A stretch of 64,000 nt of DNA. It comes from Bidens hawaiensis. Taxonomy: Eukaryota > Streptophyta > Magnoliopsida > Asterales > Asteraceae. Within the stretch, counting starts at the first letter, position 1, and every line of letters begins with the position of its first letter. The notes beneath the pieces were generated by a model that worked only from the letters and a program-made list of their open reading frames with translations, made no database searches and had not been told where the DNA came from. Where the stretch lies: contig JAIQDT010003830.1 of assembly GCA_021521415.1 (NCBI GenBank), positions 1 to 64,000 of the forward strand, written 5' to 3'. A program made the position numbers and the translations under genes. This document shows positions 46,400 through 58,385 of the stretch, piece after piece.

Positions 46400-46864
46400 T
46401 TAAACAGTTGAATTTATATGAGCTGGAGCAGTCGAGGTAGATTGGTTTCGGATAGCTTGGATAGGTTGAACTTGAAAGGGTTGCACGATTGAGGCTTGAT
46501 TGGAGTATGATTGGTAAACTTGAGCTTTTGGTTGTGGAGTTTGATAGAGTTGGGTTAGGTATGGTTGATCTTGATTGACTAGAGGATCTTGAATAGTGTG
46601 GGGTTGATTGTTTTGGACTTGGTGAGCATTAGTAAAGTAGTAGGGTGCAGTCATACTTGAGCTTGATGAGCATGGATAAGTTGAGGGCACATGTTGTGAA
46701 GATGATTTAGGTCTCCACAATGATAGCAAGCACGGTTAAGAACACAAGGTTGAGCATGATCGGCATACTGTTGCGGGACGGCTTGTGCATTAGGTGGGAC
46801 ACAACAAGTGTTAGCAAGGTGACCATAATGATTGCATTGGGTAAATAGTCGGCAAGGGGATTGA
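46400..46864 (-). pseudogene. gag: TG-2 gag, C-terminal part with zinc knuckles
   Basis: Minus-strand continuation of the gag cut by Gy3. It has a decayed first knuckle (FTQCNHYGHLANTC, with Phe where the first Cys should be) and a complete second CCHC knuckle (CYHCGDLNHLHNMC). A frameshift then leads into a Q/P/S/T-rich tail (46729-46400). In the family the knuckles bind genomic RNA. The reading frame is lost both by Gy3 insertion and by the frameshift. Confidence 0.8.
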
Positions 46865-48303
46865 TGTGACAATCGTCAATTTCAGGTTAACTCCGTTAAC
46901 TCAACTCCGTCAATTCAAACTTAAGATCATTGAATCTATAACGCACACTTCATTACATTTAACTAGGGTTTAAATGACGCTTAACACTTACTACAGGTGT
47001 AGTCTTTCGGGAATTGCACCGAAACGCAAACGAGTTGACGCAAACGATTGATGAATAAACGAAAAACGTCAAAACATTAATTATGTGATAATTATGTGTT
47101 AGACTTATGTGTTATGTGATAACATGGTTATAAACGTTAACTCAAGATGTAAACAAGTTAGTTAAGCTAGATAAGTAATACTTAGAAGTGGAGGGGCTAA
47201 AGTGCAACATAGTATTCTATAAATACTATGTTATAATAAACCCTAACTCTTATTTTTTTTTCTTCCAAAACCGATCAGCCACCCCCTCCATCCCTCTTGG
47301 CTGCCGTCACCTTCACACACACATAACACCAAGAAATCAAGCCTTTGATTGAAGAACTAGGTGCTAGGAAGGTATAATTGATTATCCTATACATCCTTGT
47401 TACTTGATTTTGATGTTTGTTGGGTTAATAACAAACCCTAAGCTGCCGATTTCTTGTATGGTGTGTGTTAACATGATTGTTGTTGAATTAATGATGATTG
47501 ATAACTAGTATTGATGTTGTTACATGTTGATTGTTGTGTCTATGATTTGAGTTCAAACAAAAACCCTAATCATGTATGTAATGGGTAACTGATGTGCATG
47601 TATGGTGTTTATGGAGTCTAGAGTGTTATATGAATGCATGATAGTTCATAGATTGTTATTATGTTGAGTTTGGATGCAAACAGTTTCTGGACAGAATGTG
47701 TATATGATGTTTAAGTGACAGTAACGAAGTGTAAACTTGAAAATTGGTTGAGATTATTGATACTAAAGTAAACTAGGTTGAGTCTAGTTTCTATAAAGTA
47801 TAAATTTGTAATTTTTGGACAAGTAGAAGTTAACTTTTATGATTTTACAAAAACGTTGTGCAAAGCTGAGCTGTTAGACCTGCTGTTAGGTTGTTTTGTA
47901 AATGTTATATCTCATGAACTACGAGACCAATTGGGTTGGTTCCACTTCTGGAAGTTGACTTATTGAGTTAGGAACCTAACCCAAGTGGTCTTGGATTTAT
48001 TGGATTTTTCGTTTAATGGAAATTGCAAATAACATTCTGTTGCGCATGAATTTGATTGTTATGAGTTTGCTGTAATGATTTGATGATTGTGAGAAAAATA
48101 TGAGGAATAAAAATGTAATAAAATATGTTCTGGAAACCTAAGAAATATATGCTTCTGTGATGATTTTTGGTAAATTAATTGAGATGCTATGATCAGTGGA
48201 ATAGTACAAATTTTCAAGTAGGATTTCTGTCTCGGTGAAACTAGCTGCTGAGTTTTGTGAAATTGCATGAAACATGATACTTGCTAATTTATTATCGTGT
48301 TTT

Positions 48304-48499
48304 GACCAAATTGCCCTTGAGGGGAATGATTGCAAGATAAATGTCGTGTTTTGACCAAAATGCCCTTTCGGGGAATAATAGCCAATTGATTGTAATGATT
48401 TGACCAAATTGCCCTCGTGGGGAATAGTTGCTAGTTAATTGTTAAGTGTTGACCAAATTGCCCTTACGGGAAATAATGGCTAGTTATGTACTTTATGAA
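48304..48499 (+). repeat. Four 49-bp repeats in Gy3 5' LTR
   Basis: Units start GACCAAATTGCCCTT at 48304, 48353, 48402 and 48451. Each has a short GCCC...GGGG inverted core. Confidence 0.9.
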
Positions 48500-49132
48500 T
48501 ACATGACACGTATAAGATTGCCTACACATGTAACATGTCACAAATACACTTGTTAAAGTCACACACAATTCACAAACGAAACACGAAACATGTTATGTGC
48601 TTAGGTATTATGTGCCGGGTCTAGAGACTCGATAATATTCCGACACTTAGAAAAAGCTCTTTGTTGTTTTAGAACGCTAGAGAGATTTTTTCTGTGACGC
48701 GTATCTTGGTGATTTAATTTGGGAAATTATTCGCAAACAGTGAGCTTCACTTTCCCCTCTTTAAACTGTTTTCAAACGTTTTTCACTTGGGGGACATAAC
48801 ATACTCCACAACGCATTTAAGATTTTGTTATAAATTATATATCACTTGTAAAGGCTAAGTGGCAAACAAAACATTTGAAGTCCTACACATCGAACCGGTT
48901 AATATTTTGAATAGCGAGTCACTGTTGAGTAGTACTACTGGGTTTGACAAACCCCACCCAACGCTAAACTCGACTGGAGGTCGAGCGGGTGTAATTTTGG
49001 CTAACACGTACCATGGTCTGGAGGACCTAGTGACAAGGCACTTAATAAACGAGTCAGCTTCGGTGTCGAACACTTAGTAATACTTGTTGTATAGACTAGC
49101 TACCTATCGATATATAATTGACATAACACTAT

Positions 49133-49221
49133 CTGTAACGCAAAACGCTGTAACGCAAAACGCTGTGACGCTGTAACGCTGTAACGCTGTAACGCAAAAC
49201 GCTGAACGCAAACGCTAAACG
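49133..49221 (+). repeat. GCTGTAACG minisatellite in Gy3 5' LTR
   Basis: Interleaved 9-bp and 15-bp units. The 3' LTR has one fewer 9-bp unit (57080-57160), a length change since insertion. Confidence 0.9.
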
Positions 49222-49542
49222 ATTTATTTTATATAACTTGTGAACTCACCAACCTTGTGTTGACACTTTTAGTATGTTATTCTCAGGTAGCCGAGGCGGG
49301 CGCGCGGTTTAGGAACATGCATTGCTTGATAAACTTTTAACTATGCAAACTTACTTTTAACTGTTATCATTGGTTTTAAATCGTCCTGCGTGACGCCACA
49401 TTGTTCTCTATGGTTTTACGCTTCCGCACTTATTTTCATTTAAACGTTTTTATGGTTTGATTATAACTGATGATTCCGATCCTGTTAGTTCACACCCTCT
49501 GACGGTAAAACTCCGTTAGTGGATTTTGAGGGTGTGACAGAT

Positions 49543-49554
49543 TGGTATCAGAGA
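49543..49554 (+). promoter_or_regulatory. Gy3 primer-binding site
   Basis: TGGTATCAGAGA begins four bases after the LTR end at 49539. It matches initiator tRNA-Met except for its last base. Confidence 0.9.
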
Positions 49555-49677
49555 CATTGGTTATAGCGAACTAGAAGCTGCATGCATACTAGACTGCATA
49601 GGTTTGTGTAGTCTTGTAATCTTATCTCTTTACCTCTTTCACTCATACGCGCGCGCATACACGGCTTGCCTGTAGGA

Positions 49678-50445
49678 ATGTCGACGCCACCCTCATCATC
49701 ATCCGATTCGATGACGCATGCTCACGGGAAGGAACCGCAGTTACCTACCGCATCGCCACCCCGTGTAGTCCCGGAACTCGAAGCTCCCGCACCGAAGAGG
49801 TACCGCCTATCCGGAGGCATATACGAAAACGACGTTAGCTGGGATTGGTACCCTAACATGATAAGGCGTATGGTCTATCGCGAACAAGTTCCCCCGTTAC
49901 CTCACCCGAACCACCCTGCTTACCCCAACACCTTACCACCCATAACCGAACCTGTAGAGCGAGTTCTCGCAGCTGTTGTCTCATGCTTGGAGCATGACGT
50001 GAGTTACATGCGCTATACGAGAGCGAACGTTTCCGGACTGTTAAAAGACAGAACCGAGACTAAGGAGGAGATTGCCCGTATGGCAGCGGCAATGAAGGAA
50101 ATGCAAGAGGCTAGTGATCAACAGATGAAGATTATGAGGAAGATGCAAGCCGAGATGATAGACTTGCAAGAGCAACTCCAAGTAGCAAGGACCCGAACTG
50201 AGATAGCTCGAGAGCGTTGCGATGTCTTACAAATGCAAATTGCTCAGAACGCAGCCGAACCTGAGGCAGAGCCTGAGGCCGAACCTGAGGCAGATCCCGA
50301 AGAGGAGCCTGAGGAGGAACCTGAGGAAGATCCCGAGGAGGAACCCGAAGAGGAACCGGAGGAAGAACCGGCTGAGCCAGAGGCACACTCAGAGGTGTCC
50401 CAGACGATGTGCAGATGTGCAAATTCTTGGATTGGAACTGGCTAA
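49678..50445 (+). pseudogene. Gy3 extra ORF upstream of gag: coiled coil plus acidic repeat, truncated
   Basis: ATG at 49678 (MSTPPSSSS) follows an acceptor-like CCTGTAGGA, as in Gy2. Residues 1-50 are Ser/Pro-rich. About 50-120 includes SWDWYPNMIRRMVYR and PVERVLAAVVSCLEHD. About 120-190 is a predicted coiled coil (heptad-like KEEIARMAAAMKEMQEASDQ and DLQEQLQVARTRTEIARER). About 195-240 is an acidic repeat of EPEAEPE/EPEEEPE type. The frame then runs out near 50400, exactly where gag coding begins mid-domain in another frame, so a deletion probably removed the ORF end and the gag start. Function unknown. Confidence 0.55.
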
Positions 50446-51274
50446 CGCTATGAACTGGGAGGAATTCAAGAACATGATGCGAGAGGAGTACTGTCCGAGA
50501 GAAGAGATTTCAAAGTTAAAGTCAGAATTTTGGTCGCTGAAGATGGTGGGCTCAGAAATTGAAGCCTACACTACTCGTTCTCACGAGTTGGCTGTGATAT
50601 GTCCGCGGATGGTGGATCCGCCGAGTAAGAGGATTGAAATGTACATTGAAGGGTTAGCACCGCAGATTCAGGGCATGGTGACGTCTTCCAGACCAGCCAT
50701 GATTCAACAAGCGATCCGTTTAGCTTACAAACTGACGGATCAGGCTGTGACCCAAGGTGCGTTACCACCTAGGGGTTCAACCACTAAGGCCCGTGACAAC
50801 CCGAGTAATGACAACAACAGCAACAGCAACCCGAGCAGCGGAAAGAGGAAGTTTGACAACACCAGATCCTCATCCTCGAACCTCCCACCGCAACAACACT
50901 ACCGTAAGCCCGAATTCACTCGGAGCTTTAACAATCAAAGTCACAACAACAATAACAACGGTAGCGGGCAGGGTTCGAGCGGATATGCTGGGAAAAATCC
51001 GAAGTGCAATAGGTGCAACTATTATCATGTTGGCCCGTGTGACCGTGTCAAGTGTCAAAGATGCGGAAAGATGGGTCACCAGGCGAAGGTATGTAGAGTA
51101 GACCTTGCGGCAAAGGGTACTCCTAAACCACCTATGACGACGAAGGGATGTTACGAATGTGGGCAGGAAGGTCATTTCAGGAAAGATTGTCCCAAGCTGA
51201 AAGAGAACGACAACAATGGGGTAATGGAAGTGGCAGTAATGGTGGAAGTAATGGCAAGGGAAGAGCTTTTGTGA
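50415..51274 (+). pseudogene. gag: Gy3 gag, N-terminus deleted
   Basis: Coding resumes inside the capsid domain at LANAMNWEEFKNMMREEYC, so the upstream capsid part, including the family WWN landmark, is missing. It continues through ELAVICPRMVDP and YIEGLAPQIQGM to an N/S-rich linker. Knuckle region: CNRCNYYHVGPC, CQRCGKMGHQAKVC and [14 protein letters not shown]. The frame ends at 51274 while protease coding runs in another frame from about 51240, so gag and pol are out of phase. In related chromoviruses they form one frame. Confidence 0.88.
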
Positions 51275-53484
51275 TTGGGTCGGGTCATGCCCGCAATGAT
51301 CCGCACGTGGTGACTGGTAAGTTCCTTGTAAACGATTGTTTTGCTTCTGTATTGTTTGACACTAAAGCTGATAGGAGTTTTGTGTCGAAAGCCTTTAGCC
51401 AACTCTTAGACTTAACTCCAACTCCTTTAGATGCTAAGTTTCCTGTTGAATTAGCTGACGGTATGACTATAGTAACGACTCATGTACTTGCGGGATGTAA
51501 GTTAAAACTGTCAGGTCATATTTTTGATATCGACCTTATTCCTTTTGCGCTTAGTAGTTTCGATGTCGTGGTCGGCATGGACTGGTTATCCGAGAATCGA
51601 GCGGAGATTATATGTCACGACAAGATAGTTCACATTTCTACCCCTCCCGGCGAGATCATTTCGGTCCGAGGAGAGAGGAGCGGCATGACCACCAGCGTCA
51701 TTACCCTTACGAAGGCACAGAAGTATCTACGAAAGGGTCATCCGGCAATTTTGGCGCAGATTGTTGAGAAACCCGCGGAGGAGAAGCGAATTGAAGATAT
51801 ACCTATTGTGCGAGATTATCCGGAGGTTTTCCCAGAGGATTTGCCTGGACTCCCTCCTATTCGTCAAGTCGAATTCCAAATCGAGTTGACACCCAGTGCA
51901 GCACCCATAGCACGAGCCCCGTATCGGCTCGCACCGGCGGAGCTTCAGGAATTGTCCACTCAGTTGCAAGATTTGTTGGATAAGGGTTTTATCCGACCTA
52001 GCTCATCGCCATGGGGAGCCCCTGTCTTGTTTGTCCGAAAGAAGGACGGGACTTTCCGCATGTGCATTGACTACCGGGAGTTGAACAAGGTGACGGTCAA
52101 GAACCGTTATCCTTTACCCCGAATCGATGATTTGTTTGACCAGCTTCAAGGATCGAGTTACTACTCGAAGATCGATCTGCAATCCGGTTACCACCAACTG
52201 AGAGTGCGCGAAGAAGATATCTTAAAGACGGCTTTCAGAACACGGTATGGTCACTACGAGTTTTTGGTTATGCCTTTTGGCCTAACTAACGCACCAGCCG
52301 TATTTATGGATCTCATGAATCGAGTATGCAAGGCGTACCTCGACAAGTTTGTGATTGTGTTCATTGACGATATTCTCGTCTACTCCAAGAACGAAGCTGA
52401 CCATGAAGAACACTTAAGGGTAATTCTGGAGTTATTGAAGAAGGAACAACTGTATGCTAAACTCTCGAAATGTGAAATTTAGCTTCGCGAAGTTCACTTT
52501 TTAGGACATGTGATCAACGAGAATGGTATCCATGTCGATCCCGGTAAGTTAGGGGCCATCAAAAACTGGGAAGCACCTAAGACTCCGACTGAGGTGCGGC
52601 AATTCCTTGGACTGGCCGGCTACTACCGGCGTTTCATCGAGGGATTTTCAAAGATTGCTCAACCCCTCACCGCTTTGACTCACAAAGGCACTAAGTACAA
52701 TTGGGGTGACGCGCAAGAATCCGCCTTTCAACTATTGAAAACCAAACTTTGTACCGCCCCTATTCTAGCCCTCCCCGAGGGAACGGAAAATTTTGAGGTA
52801 CACTGTGACGCATCTATACAAAGTCTTGGTTGTGTGCTGATGCAACTCGAGAAGGTTATAGCCTACGCCTCTCGACAACTACGGGTTCACGAGAAGAACT
52901 ACACGACCCATGATTTGGAACTCGGAGCTGTGGTGTTTGCTCTTAAGATATGGAGGCATTACTTGTACGGTACCAAGTTTACCATTTACACCGACCACAA
53001 GAGTCTCCAACATATCTACGATAAGAAGGAGCTGAACATGCGACAATGCCGTTGGGTCGAGCTGCTCAAAGATTACGATTGTGCCATCAAGTACCACCCT
53101 GGCAAGGCCAATGTAGTGGCCGACGCCCTCAGCAGAAAAGAATTAGATAAACCCACACGGGTGAGAGCATTGCAACTCACGATTCATGCCAGCTTACCCG
53201 ATCAGATTCGCGATGCGCAACTTGAAGCTTTGAAAGATGATAATCTTCCATCAGAACTCATGCGGGGAATGAACAAGCAACTTGAAACCAGATCGGACGG
53301 GGTCCGATATTTTGAGAACCAGATTTGGGTTCCACGGCACGGAGAGTTGAGGACTCTAGTGATGGACGAAGCTCACAAGTCCCAATATTCTATCCACCCT
53401 GGCTCAGATAAAATGTATCATGATTTAAAGGCACTTTACTGGTGGCCGAACATGAAAGCCGACATTGCCACCTACGTGAGCTAA
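51240..53484 (+). pseudogene. pol: Gy3 protease, RT, RNase H and integrase zinc region
   Basis: One frame with a TAG at 52480-52482 and a TAA at 53482-53484. The protease reads [10 protein letters not shown] where the family has DTGAD; the active-site glycine codon (51364-51366) is AAA, so the protease should be inactive. RT is otherwise well kept: [22 protein letters not shown] with both aspartates at 52366-52371. The TAG replaces a conserved Trp after LSKCEI. RNase H (CDAS, TDHKSL, DALSRK) and the H2C2 region ([20 protein letters not shown]) follow. The TAA falls just before CLTC, the second half of the zinc site. Confidence 0.92.
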
Positions 53485-54679
53485 TGCCTGACTTGTGCCA
53501 GAGTCAAGATAGAATACCAGAAACCATCTGGTCTACTGCAACAACCGGAACTCCCAATGTGGAAATGGGTACACATCTCAATGGATTTTATCACGGGTTT
53601 ACCTAAGACACCGACGGGATGCGATACCATCTGGGTGATCGTAGACCGGTTGACTAAGTCTGCAGACTTCTTAGCGATTAAGGAATCGGACAAAATGGAA
53701 AGACTAACTCGTGTTTACATGAAAGAAGTGGTATCTAGACACGGAGTGCCTGTCTCGATCATTTCCGATCGAGATTCTCGTTTCACTTCGCACTTTTGGA
53801 AGTCGCTGCAAAGCGCACTAGGCACCCGTCTTGATATGAGCACAGCATACTATCCTCAGATGGATGGGCAAAGTGAACGAACTATTCAGACCCTGGACGA
53901 TATGTTGCGTGCCTGCGTATTGGATTTCAAAAATTTGGGAACCTCACTTACCTTTGGTAGAGTTTTCGTATTATAACAGCTACCACGCAAGTATTAAAGC
54001 AGCGCCGTTTGAAGCGCTGTATGGACGGAAGTGTCGATCACCACTCTGCTGGGCAGAGGTGGGTGACAGCCAAATCACTGGTCCAGAACTGGTACTCGAA
54101 ACTTCGGAAAGGATTGTTCAAATCCGAAATCGCATGGCAGCAGCACGAGATCGCCAAAAGGGTTACGCCGACAAGCGCCGAAAACCTCTCGAATTTCAAG
54201 TGAACGATCGAGTGTTACTCAAAGTCTCACCTTGGAAAGGTGTGGTTCGCTTTGGTAAGCGAAACAAACTCAACCCACGATATGTTGGTCCTTACCGGAT
54301 AACTGAGCGCATTGGTCCGGTGGCGTACCGACTGGACCTACCAACGGAACTCAGTGGCATACACAATGTATTCCACGTGTCCAATTTGAAGAAATGCCTA
54401 TCTGATGAAACCCAAGTAGTCCCTTTGGAGGAACTGCAAGTTGATGAACAGTTACGTTTCATTGAGGAACCAGTCGAGGTTTTGGATAGGGAAACCAAAA
54501 CGCTCAAGCACAGTAAAATTCCAATCGTTAAGGTTCGTTGGAACTCGAGACATGGACCGGAGTTCACGCGGGAACGCGAGGATCAAATGATGAAAAAGTA
54601 TCCTCACCTTTTTAAAGGGCTAACCAAACACAAAAAACCGCGAAACCCGGCAAACCGTCAGAAATCACCGGAGGTATGA
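53485..54679 (+). pseudogene. pol: Gy3 integrase core and chromodomain, frameshifted
   Basis: Continues the pol frame from CLTCARVK. The integrase core has [15 protein letters not shown] and GQSER, so all three acidic residues are present. A frameshift near 53930 moves coding to the frame ending at 54679. That frame carries [12 protein letters not shown], the GPY-type region ([20 protein letters not shown]) and the C-terminal chromodomain ([20 protein letters not shown] ... KKYPHLF). An Arg replaces the aromatic residue usual in FTWERED. The basic tail after the chromodomain is short. Confidence 0.92.
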
Positions 54680-54681
54680 AT

Positions 54682-54811
54682 TAAATTTCGGGACGAAATT
54701 TATTTCTACTAGGGGATGATATGACAAACTGAAAATTTTTCTTACTTTTTCTGACACTCGTCACGACTTGACTCAAATTTTCGGGACGAAAATTCTTTAA
54801 CATGGGAATGA
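54682..54811 (+). promoter_or_regulatory. Gy3 pre-PPT hairpin (duplicated) and polypurine tract
   Basis: A 9-bp stem with a GGA loop (arms 54682-54690 and 54694-54702) is followed by AGGGGATGATATGACA. About 90 bases on, a second, imperfect hairpin (54778-54792) is followed by CATGGGAATGA and the LTR at 54812. The first PPT-like site looks like a diverged duplicate of the second. Confidence 0.65.
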
Positions 54812-57479
54812 TGTGACAATCGTCAATTTCAGGTTAACTCCGTTAACTCAACTCCGTCAATTTAAACCTAAGATCATTGAATCTATAACGCACACTTCAT
54901 TACATTTAAACTAGTGTTTAAATGACGCTTAACACTTACTACAGGTGTAGTCTTTCGGGAATTGCACCGAAACGCAAACGAGTTAACGTAAACGATTGAT
55001 GAATAAACGAAAAACGTCAAAACAGTAATTATGTGATAATTATGTGTTAGACTTATGTGTTATGTGATAACATGGTTTTAAACGTTAACTCAAGATGTAA
55101 ACAAGTTAGTTAAGCTAGATAAGTAATACTTAGAAGTGGAGGGGCTAAAGTGTAACATAGTATTCTATAAATACTATGTTATAATAAACCCTAACTCTTA
55201 TTTTTTTTCTCCCAAAACCGATCAGCCACCCCCTCCATCCCTCTTGGCTGCCGTCACCTTCACACACACATAACACCAAGAAATCAAGCCTTTGATTGAA
55301 GAACTAGGTGCTAGGAAGGTATAATTGATTATCCTATACATCCTTGTTACTTGATTTTGATGTTTGTTGGGTTAATAACAAACCCTAAGCTGCCGATTTC
55401 TTGTATGGTGTGTGTTAACATGATTGTTGTTGAATTAATGATGATTGATAACTAGTATTGATGTTGTTACATGTTGATTGTTGTGTCTATGATTTGAGTT
55501 CAAACAAAAACCCTAATCATGTATGTAATGGGTAATTGATGTGCATGGATGGTGTTTATGGAGTCTAGAGTGTTATATGAATGCATGATAGTTCATAGAT
55601 TGTTATTATGTTGAGTTTGGATGCAAACAGTTTCTGGACAGAATGTGTATATGATGTTTAAGTGACTGTAACGAAGTGTAAACGTGAAAATTGGTTGAGA
55701 TTATTGGTACTAAAGTAAACTAGGTTGAGTCTAGTTTCTATAAAGTATAAATTTGAAATTTTTGGACAAGTAGAAGTTAACTTTTATGATTTTACAAAAA
55801 CGTTGTGCAAAGCTGAGCTGTTAGACCTGCTGTTAGGTTGTTTTGTAAATGTTATATCTCATGAACTACGAGACCAATTGGGTTGGTTCCACTTCTGGAA
55901 GTTGACTTATTGAGTTAGGAACCTAACCCAAGTGGTCTTGCATTTATTGGATTTTTTGTTTAACGGGAATTGCAAATAAAATTCTGTTGCGCATGAATTT
56001 GACTGTTATGAGTTTGCTGTAATGATTTGATGATTGTTAAAAACCTATGAGGAATAAAAATGTAATAAAATATGTTCTGGAAACCTAAGACATATATTCT
56101 TCTTTGATGATTTTTGGTAAATTAATTGAGATTCTATGATCGGTGGAATAGTACAATTTTTCAAGTAAGATTTCTGTCTCGGTGAAACTAGCTGCTGAGT
56201 TTTGTGAAATTGCATGAAACATGATACTTGCTAATTGATTATCGTGTTTTGACCAAATTTCCCTTGAGGGGAATGATTGCAAGATAAATGTCGTGTTTTG
56301 ACCAAAATGCCCTTGCGGGGAATAATAGCCAATTGATTGTAATGATTTGACCAAATTGCCCTCGTGGGGAATAGTTGCTAGTTAATTGTTAAGTGTTGAC
56401 CAAATTGCCCTTACGGGAAATAATGGCTAGTTATGTACTTTATGAATACATGACACGTATAAGATTGCCTACACATGTAACATGTCACAAATACACTTGT
56501 TAAAGTCACACACAATTCACAAACGAAACACGAAACATGTTATGTGCTTAGGTATTATGTGCCGGGTCTAGAGACTCGATAATATTCCGACACTTAGAAA
56601 AAGCTCTTTGTTGTTTTAGAACGCTAGAGAGAGTTTTTCTGTGACGCGTATCTTGGTGATTTAATTTGGGAAATTATTCGCAAACAGTGAGCTTCACTTT
56701 CCCCTCTTTAAACTGTTTTCAAACGTTTTTCACTTGGGGGACATAACATACTCCACAACGCATTTAAGATTTTGTTATAAATTATATATCACTTGTAAAG
56801 GCTAAGTGGCAAACAAAACATTTGAAGTCCTACACATCGAACCGGTTAATATTTTGAATAGCGAGTCACTGTTGAGTAGTACTACTGGGTTTGACAAACC
56901 CCACCCAACGCTAAACTCGACTGGAGGTCGAGCGGGTGTAATTTTGGCTAACACGTACCATGGTCTGGAGGACCTGGTGACAAGGCACTTAATAAACGAG
57001 TCAGCTTCGGTGTCGAACACTTAGTAATACTTGTTGTATAGACTAGCTACCTATCGATATATAATTGACATAACACTATCTGTAACGCAAAACGCTGTAA
57101 CGCAAAACGCTGTGACGCTGTAACGCTGTAACGCAAAACGCTGAACGCAAACGCTAAACGATTTATTTTTATATAACTTGTGAACTCACCAACCTTGTGT
57201 TGACACTTTTAGTATGTTATTCTCAGGTAGCCGAGGCGGGCGCGCGGTTTAGGAACATGCATTGCTTGATAAACTTTTAACTATGCAAACTTACTTTTAA
57301 CTGTTATCATTGGTTTTAAATCGTCCTGCGTGACGTCACATTGTTCTCTATGGTTTTACGCTTCCGCACTTATTTTCATTTAAACGTTTTTATGGTTTGA
57401 TTATAACTGATGATTCCGATCCTGTTAGTTCACACCCTCTGACGGTAAAACTCCGTTAGTGGATTTTGAGGGTGTGACA
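54812..57479 (+). repeat. Gy3 3' LTR, 2,668 bp
   Basis: Collinear with 46865-49539. It includes the 49-bp repeats (56251-56446) and the shorter GCTGTAACG minisatellite (57080-57160). Confidence 0.94.
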
Positions 57480-58385
57480 ATTGAGCCCGGTGATGATGGT
57501 TACATTAAGAACAAAGCGGGTGAGGTCCGGTGTAGGCTCTTTTTTTCGGGGCATTTTGGAAAGGTGGATCTTGGTCATTGGTTAGTAAACGGCATAGTTT
57601 TGGTGATTGACCTTACGCTTGTTGTTGCAGTGATTGTTGTTGTTGTAAGAAGGTTTGGATTCGGCTTTAGCATCTGTGGATGAGTCAGTTTCGGTCTTGT
57701 CGGGTTTAGGCTTAGAATACTTTCGGGACAAGGTTCCATCCCTAACATGATCTTCGGTGAGGGAAGCAGCTAGGTCCATAGCCTCATGGATGGTTCGCGA
57801 ATGTATTTCAGAATGCCATGGTTCTCGAGGGTTACAAGGTGGGGTACGATGCGGTTAAGCTCACGGAAGCTGTTGGAATAGGTGGAGTTATCCCCACCAG
57901 TTTGCTTGAGCTCCCAAAATTCGGTTTCATGTTTTGTAGTTCATGTTCGGGGAAAAACGTTTTCTTCATGGCCACTTTGATATCTTCCCAACGCATGGCC
58001 ATAACCAACTCAGTTGCTTGGTCGGCTTTGAAAGCATTCCACCAAGTGATAGCTCGATCCTCGAAAATGCTCGAAGCAAACTTAGTCCATTTGGCGTCCG
58101 AACATTCACACTGGATAAACACGTTTTCCATTTTCTCAAACCATTGAAGAAGTTTGGTGCATTTTCTTCACCACGAAACGAAGTAGGTTTGGCACTCAGG
58201 AAGTTTCTAAACTCATAGTTGTTCGTAGCAGCAGATTTAGTAGAAGCATTCGAGTTGAGGCTTTGGATTTGGGTTATGATAGTGGCCATGGTAGCAAAAA
58301 ACTCTTTGGTGATCTTTGCAGCCAGACGGCGGTCATGAGGACCATATGAACGTTGGTGACGACGGTGGTTTCTTAGTAAATACAT
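57480..58385 (-). pseudogene. gag: TG-2 gag, N-terminal part
   Basis: Minus strand from an ATG at 58385. Frame 1 (58385-57966) holds FRNFLSAKPTSFRGEENA, the start of the retrotransposon gag domain. A frameshift near 58130 leads to a second frame (58131-57832) with CECSDAKWTKFAS, ITWWN and AMKKTFFPEHELQ, the capsid core. A third frame (57779-57582) is a Lys/Asn-rich linker. Gy3 then interrupts, and the knuckle part continues at 46864. The WWN and FFP landmarks make the gag identification firm. No pol follows. Confidence 0.85.

Larger units (their letters stand above)
46865..49539 (+). repeat. Gy3 5' LTR, 2,675 bp
   Basis: TGTGACAATCG...GGTGTGACA. It contains four 49-bp repeats (48304-48499) and a CTGTAACG/AAAACG minisatellite (49133-49221). 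Confidence 0.94.
46865..57479 (+). mobile_element. Gy3: complete Ty3/gypsy chromovirus, TSD ATTGA
   Basis: 10.6-kb element. 5' LTR 46865-49539, primer-binding site 49543, extra ORF 49678, gag, pol, polypurine tract, 3' LTR 54812-57479. ATTGA flanks both ends (46860-46864; 57480-57484). It sits inside the gag of TG-2. The LTRs are nearly identical by eye. Coding damage: a deletion joining the extra ORF to mid-gag, a gag/pol frameshift, a changed protease active site, two nonsense codons and a frameshift in integrase. Confidence 0.95.

Noticed and set aside
48855..49077. 72-codon frames on both strands in the Gy3 LTR, repeated at 56802-57024
   Set aside because: Present in both LTRs, no domain, and the two strands overlap completely. 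LTR non-coding DNA.
50132..50422. Minus-strand and alternative plus-strand Arg/Pro repeat frames
   Set aside because: Shadows of the E/P acidic repeat in the Gy3 extra ORF.
57818..58218. Plus-strand frames of about 90-110 codons
   Set aside because: Antisense to TG-2 gag, whose minus-strand reading shows WWN and FFP landmarks.
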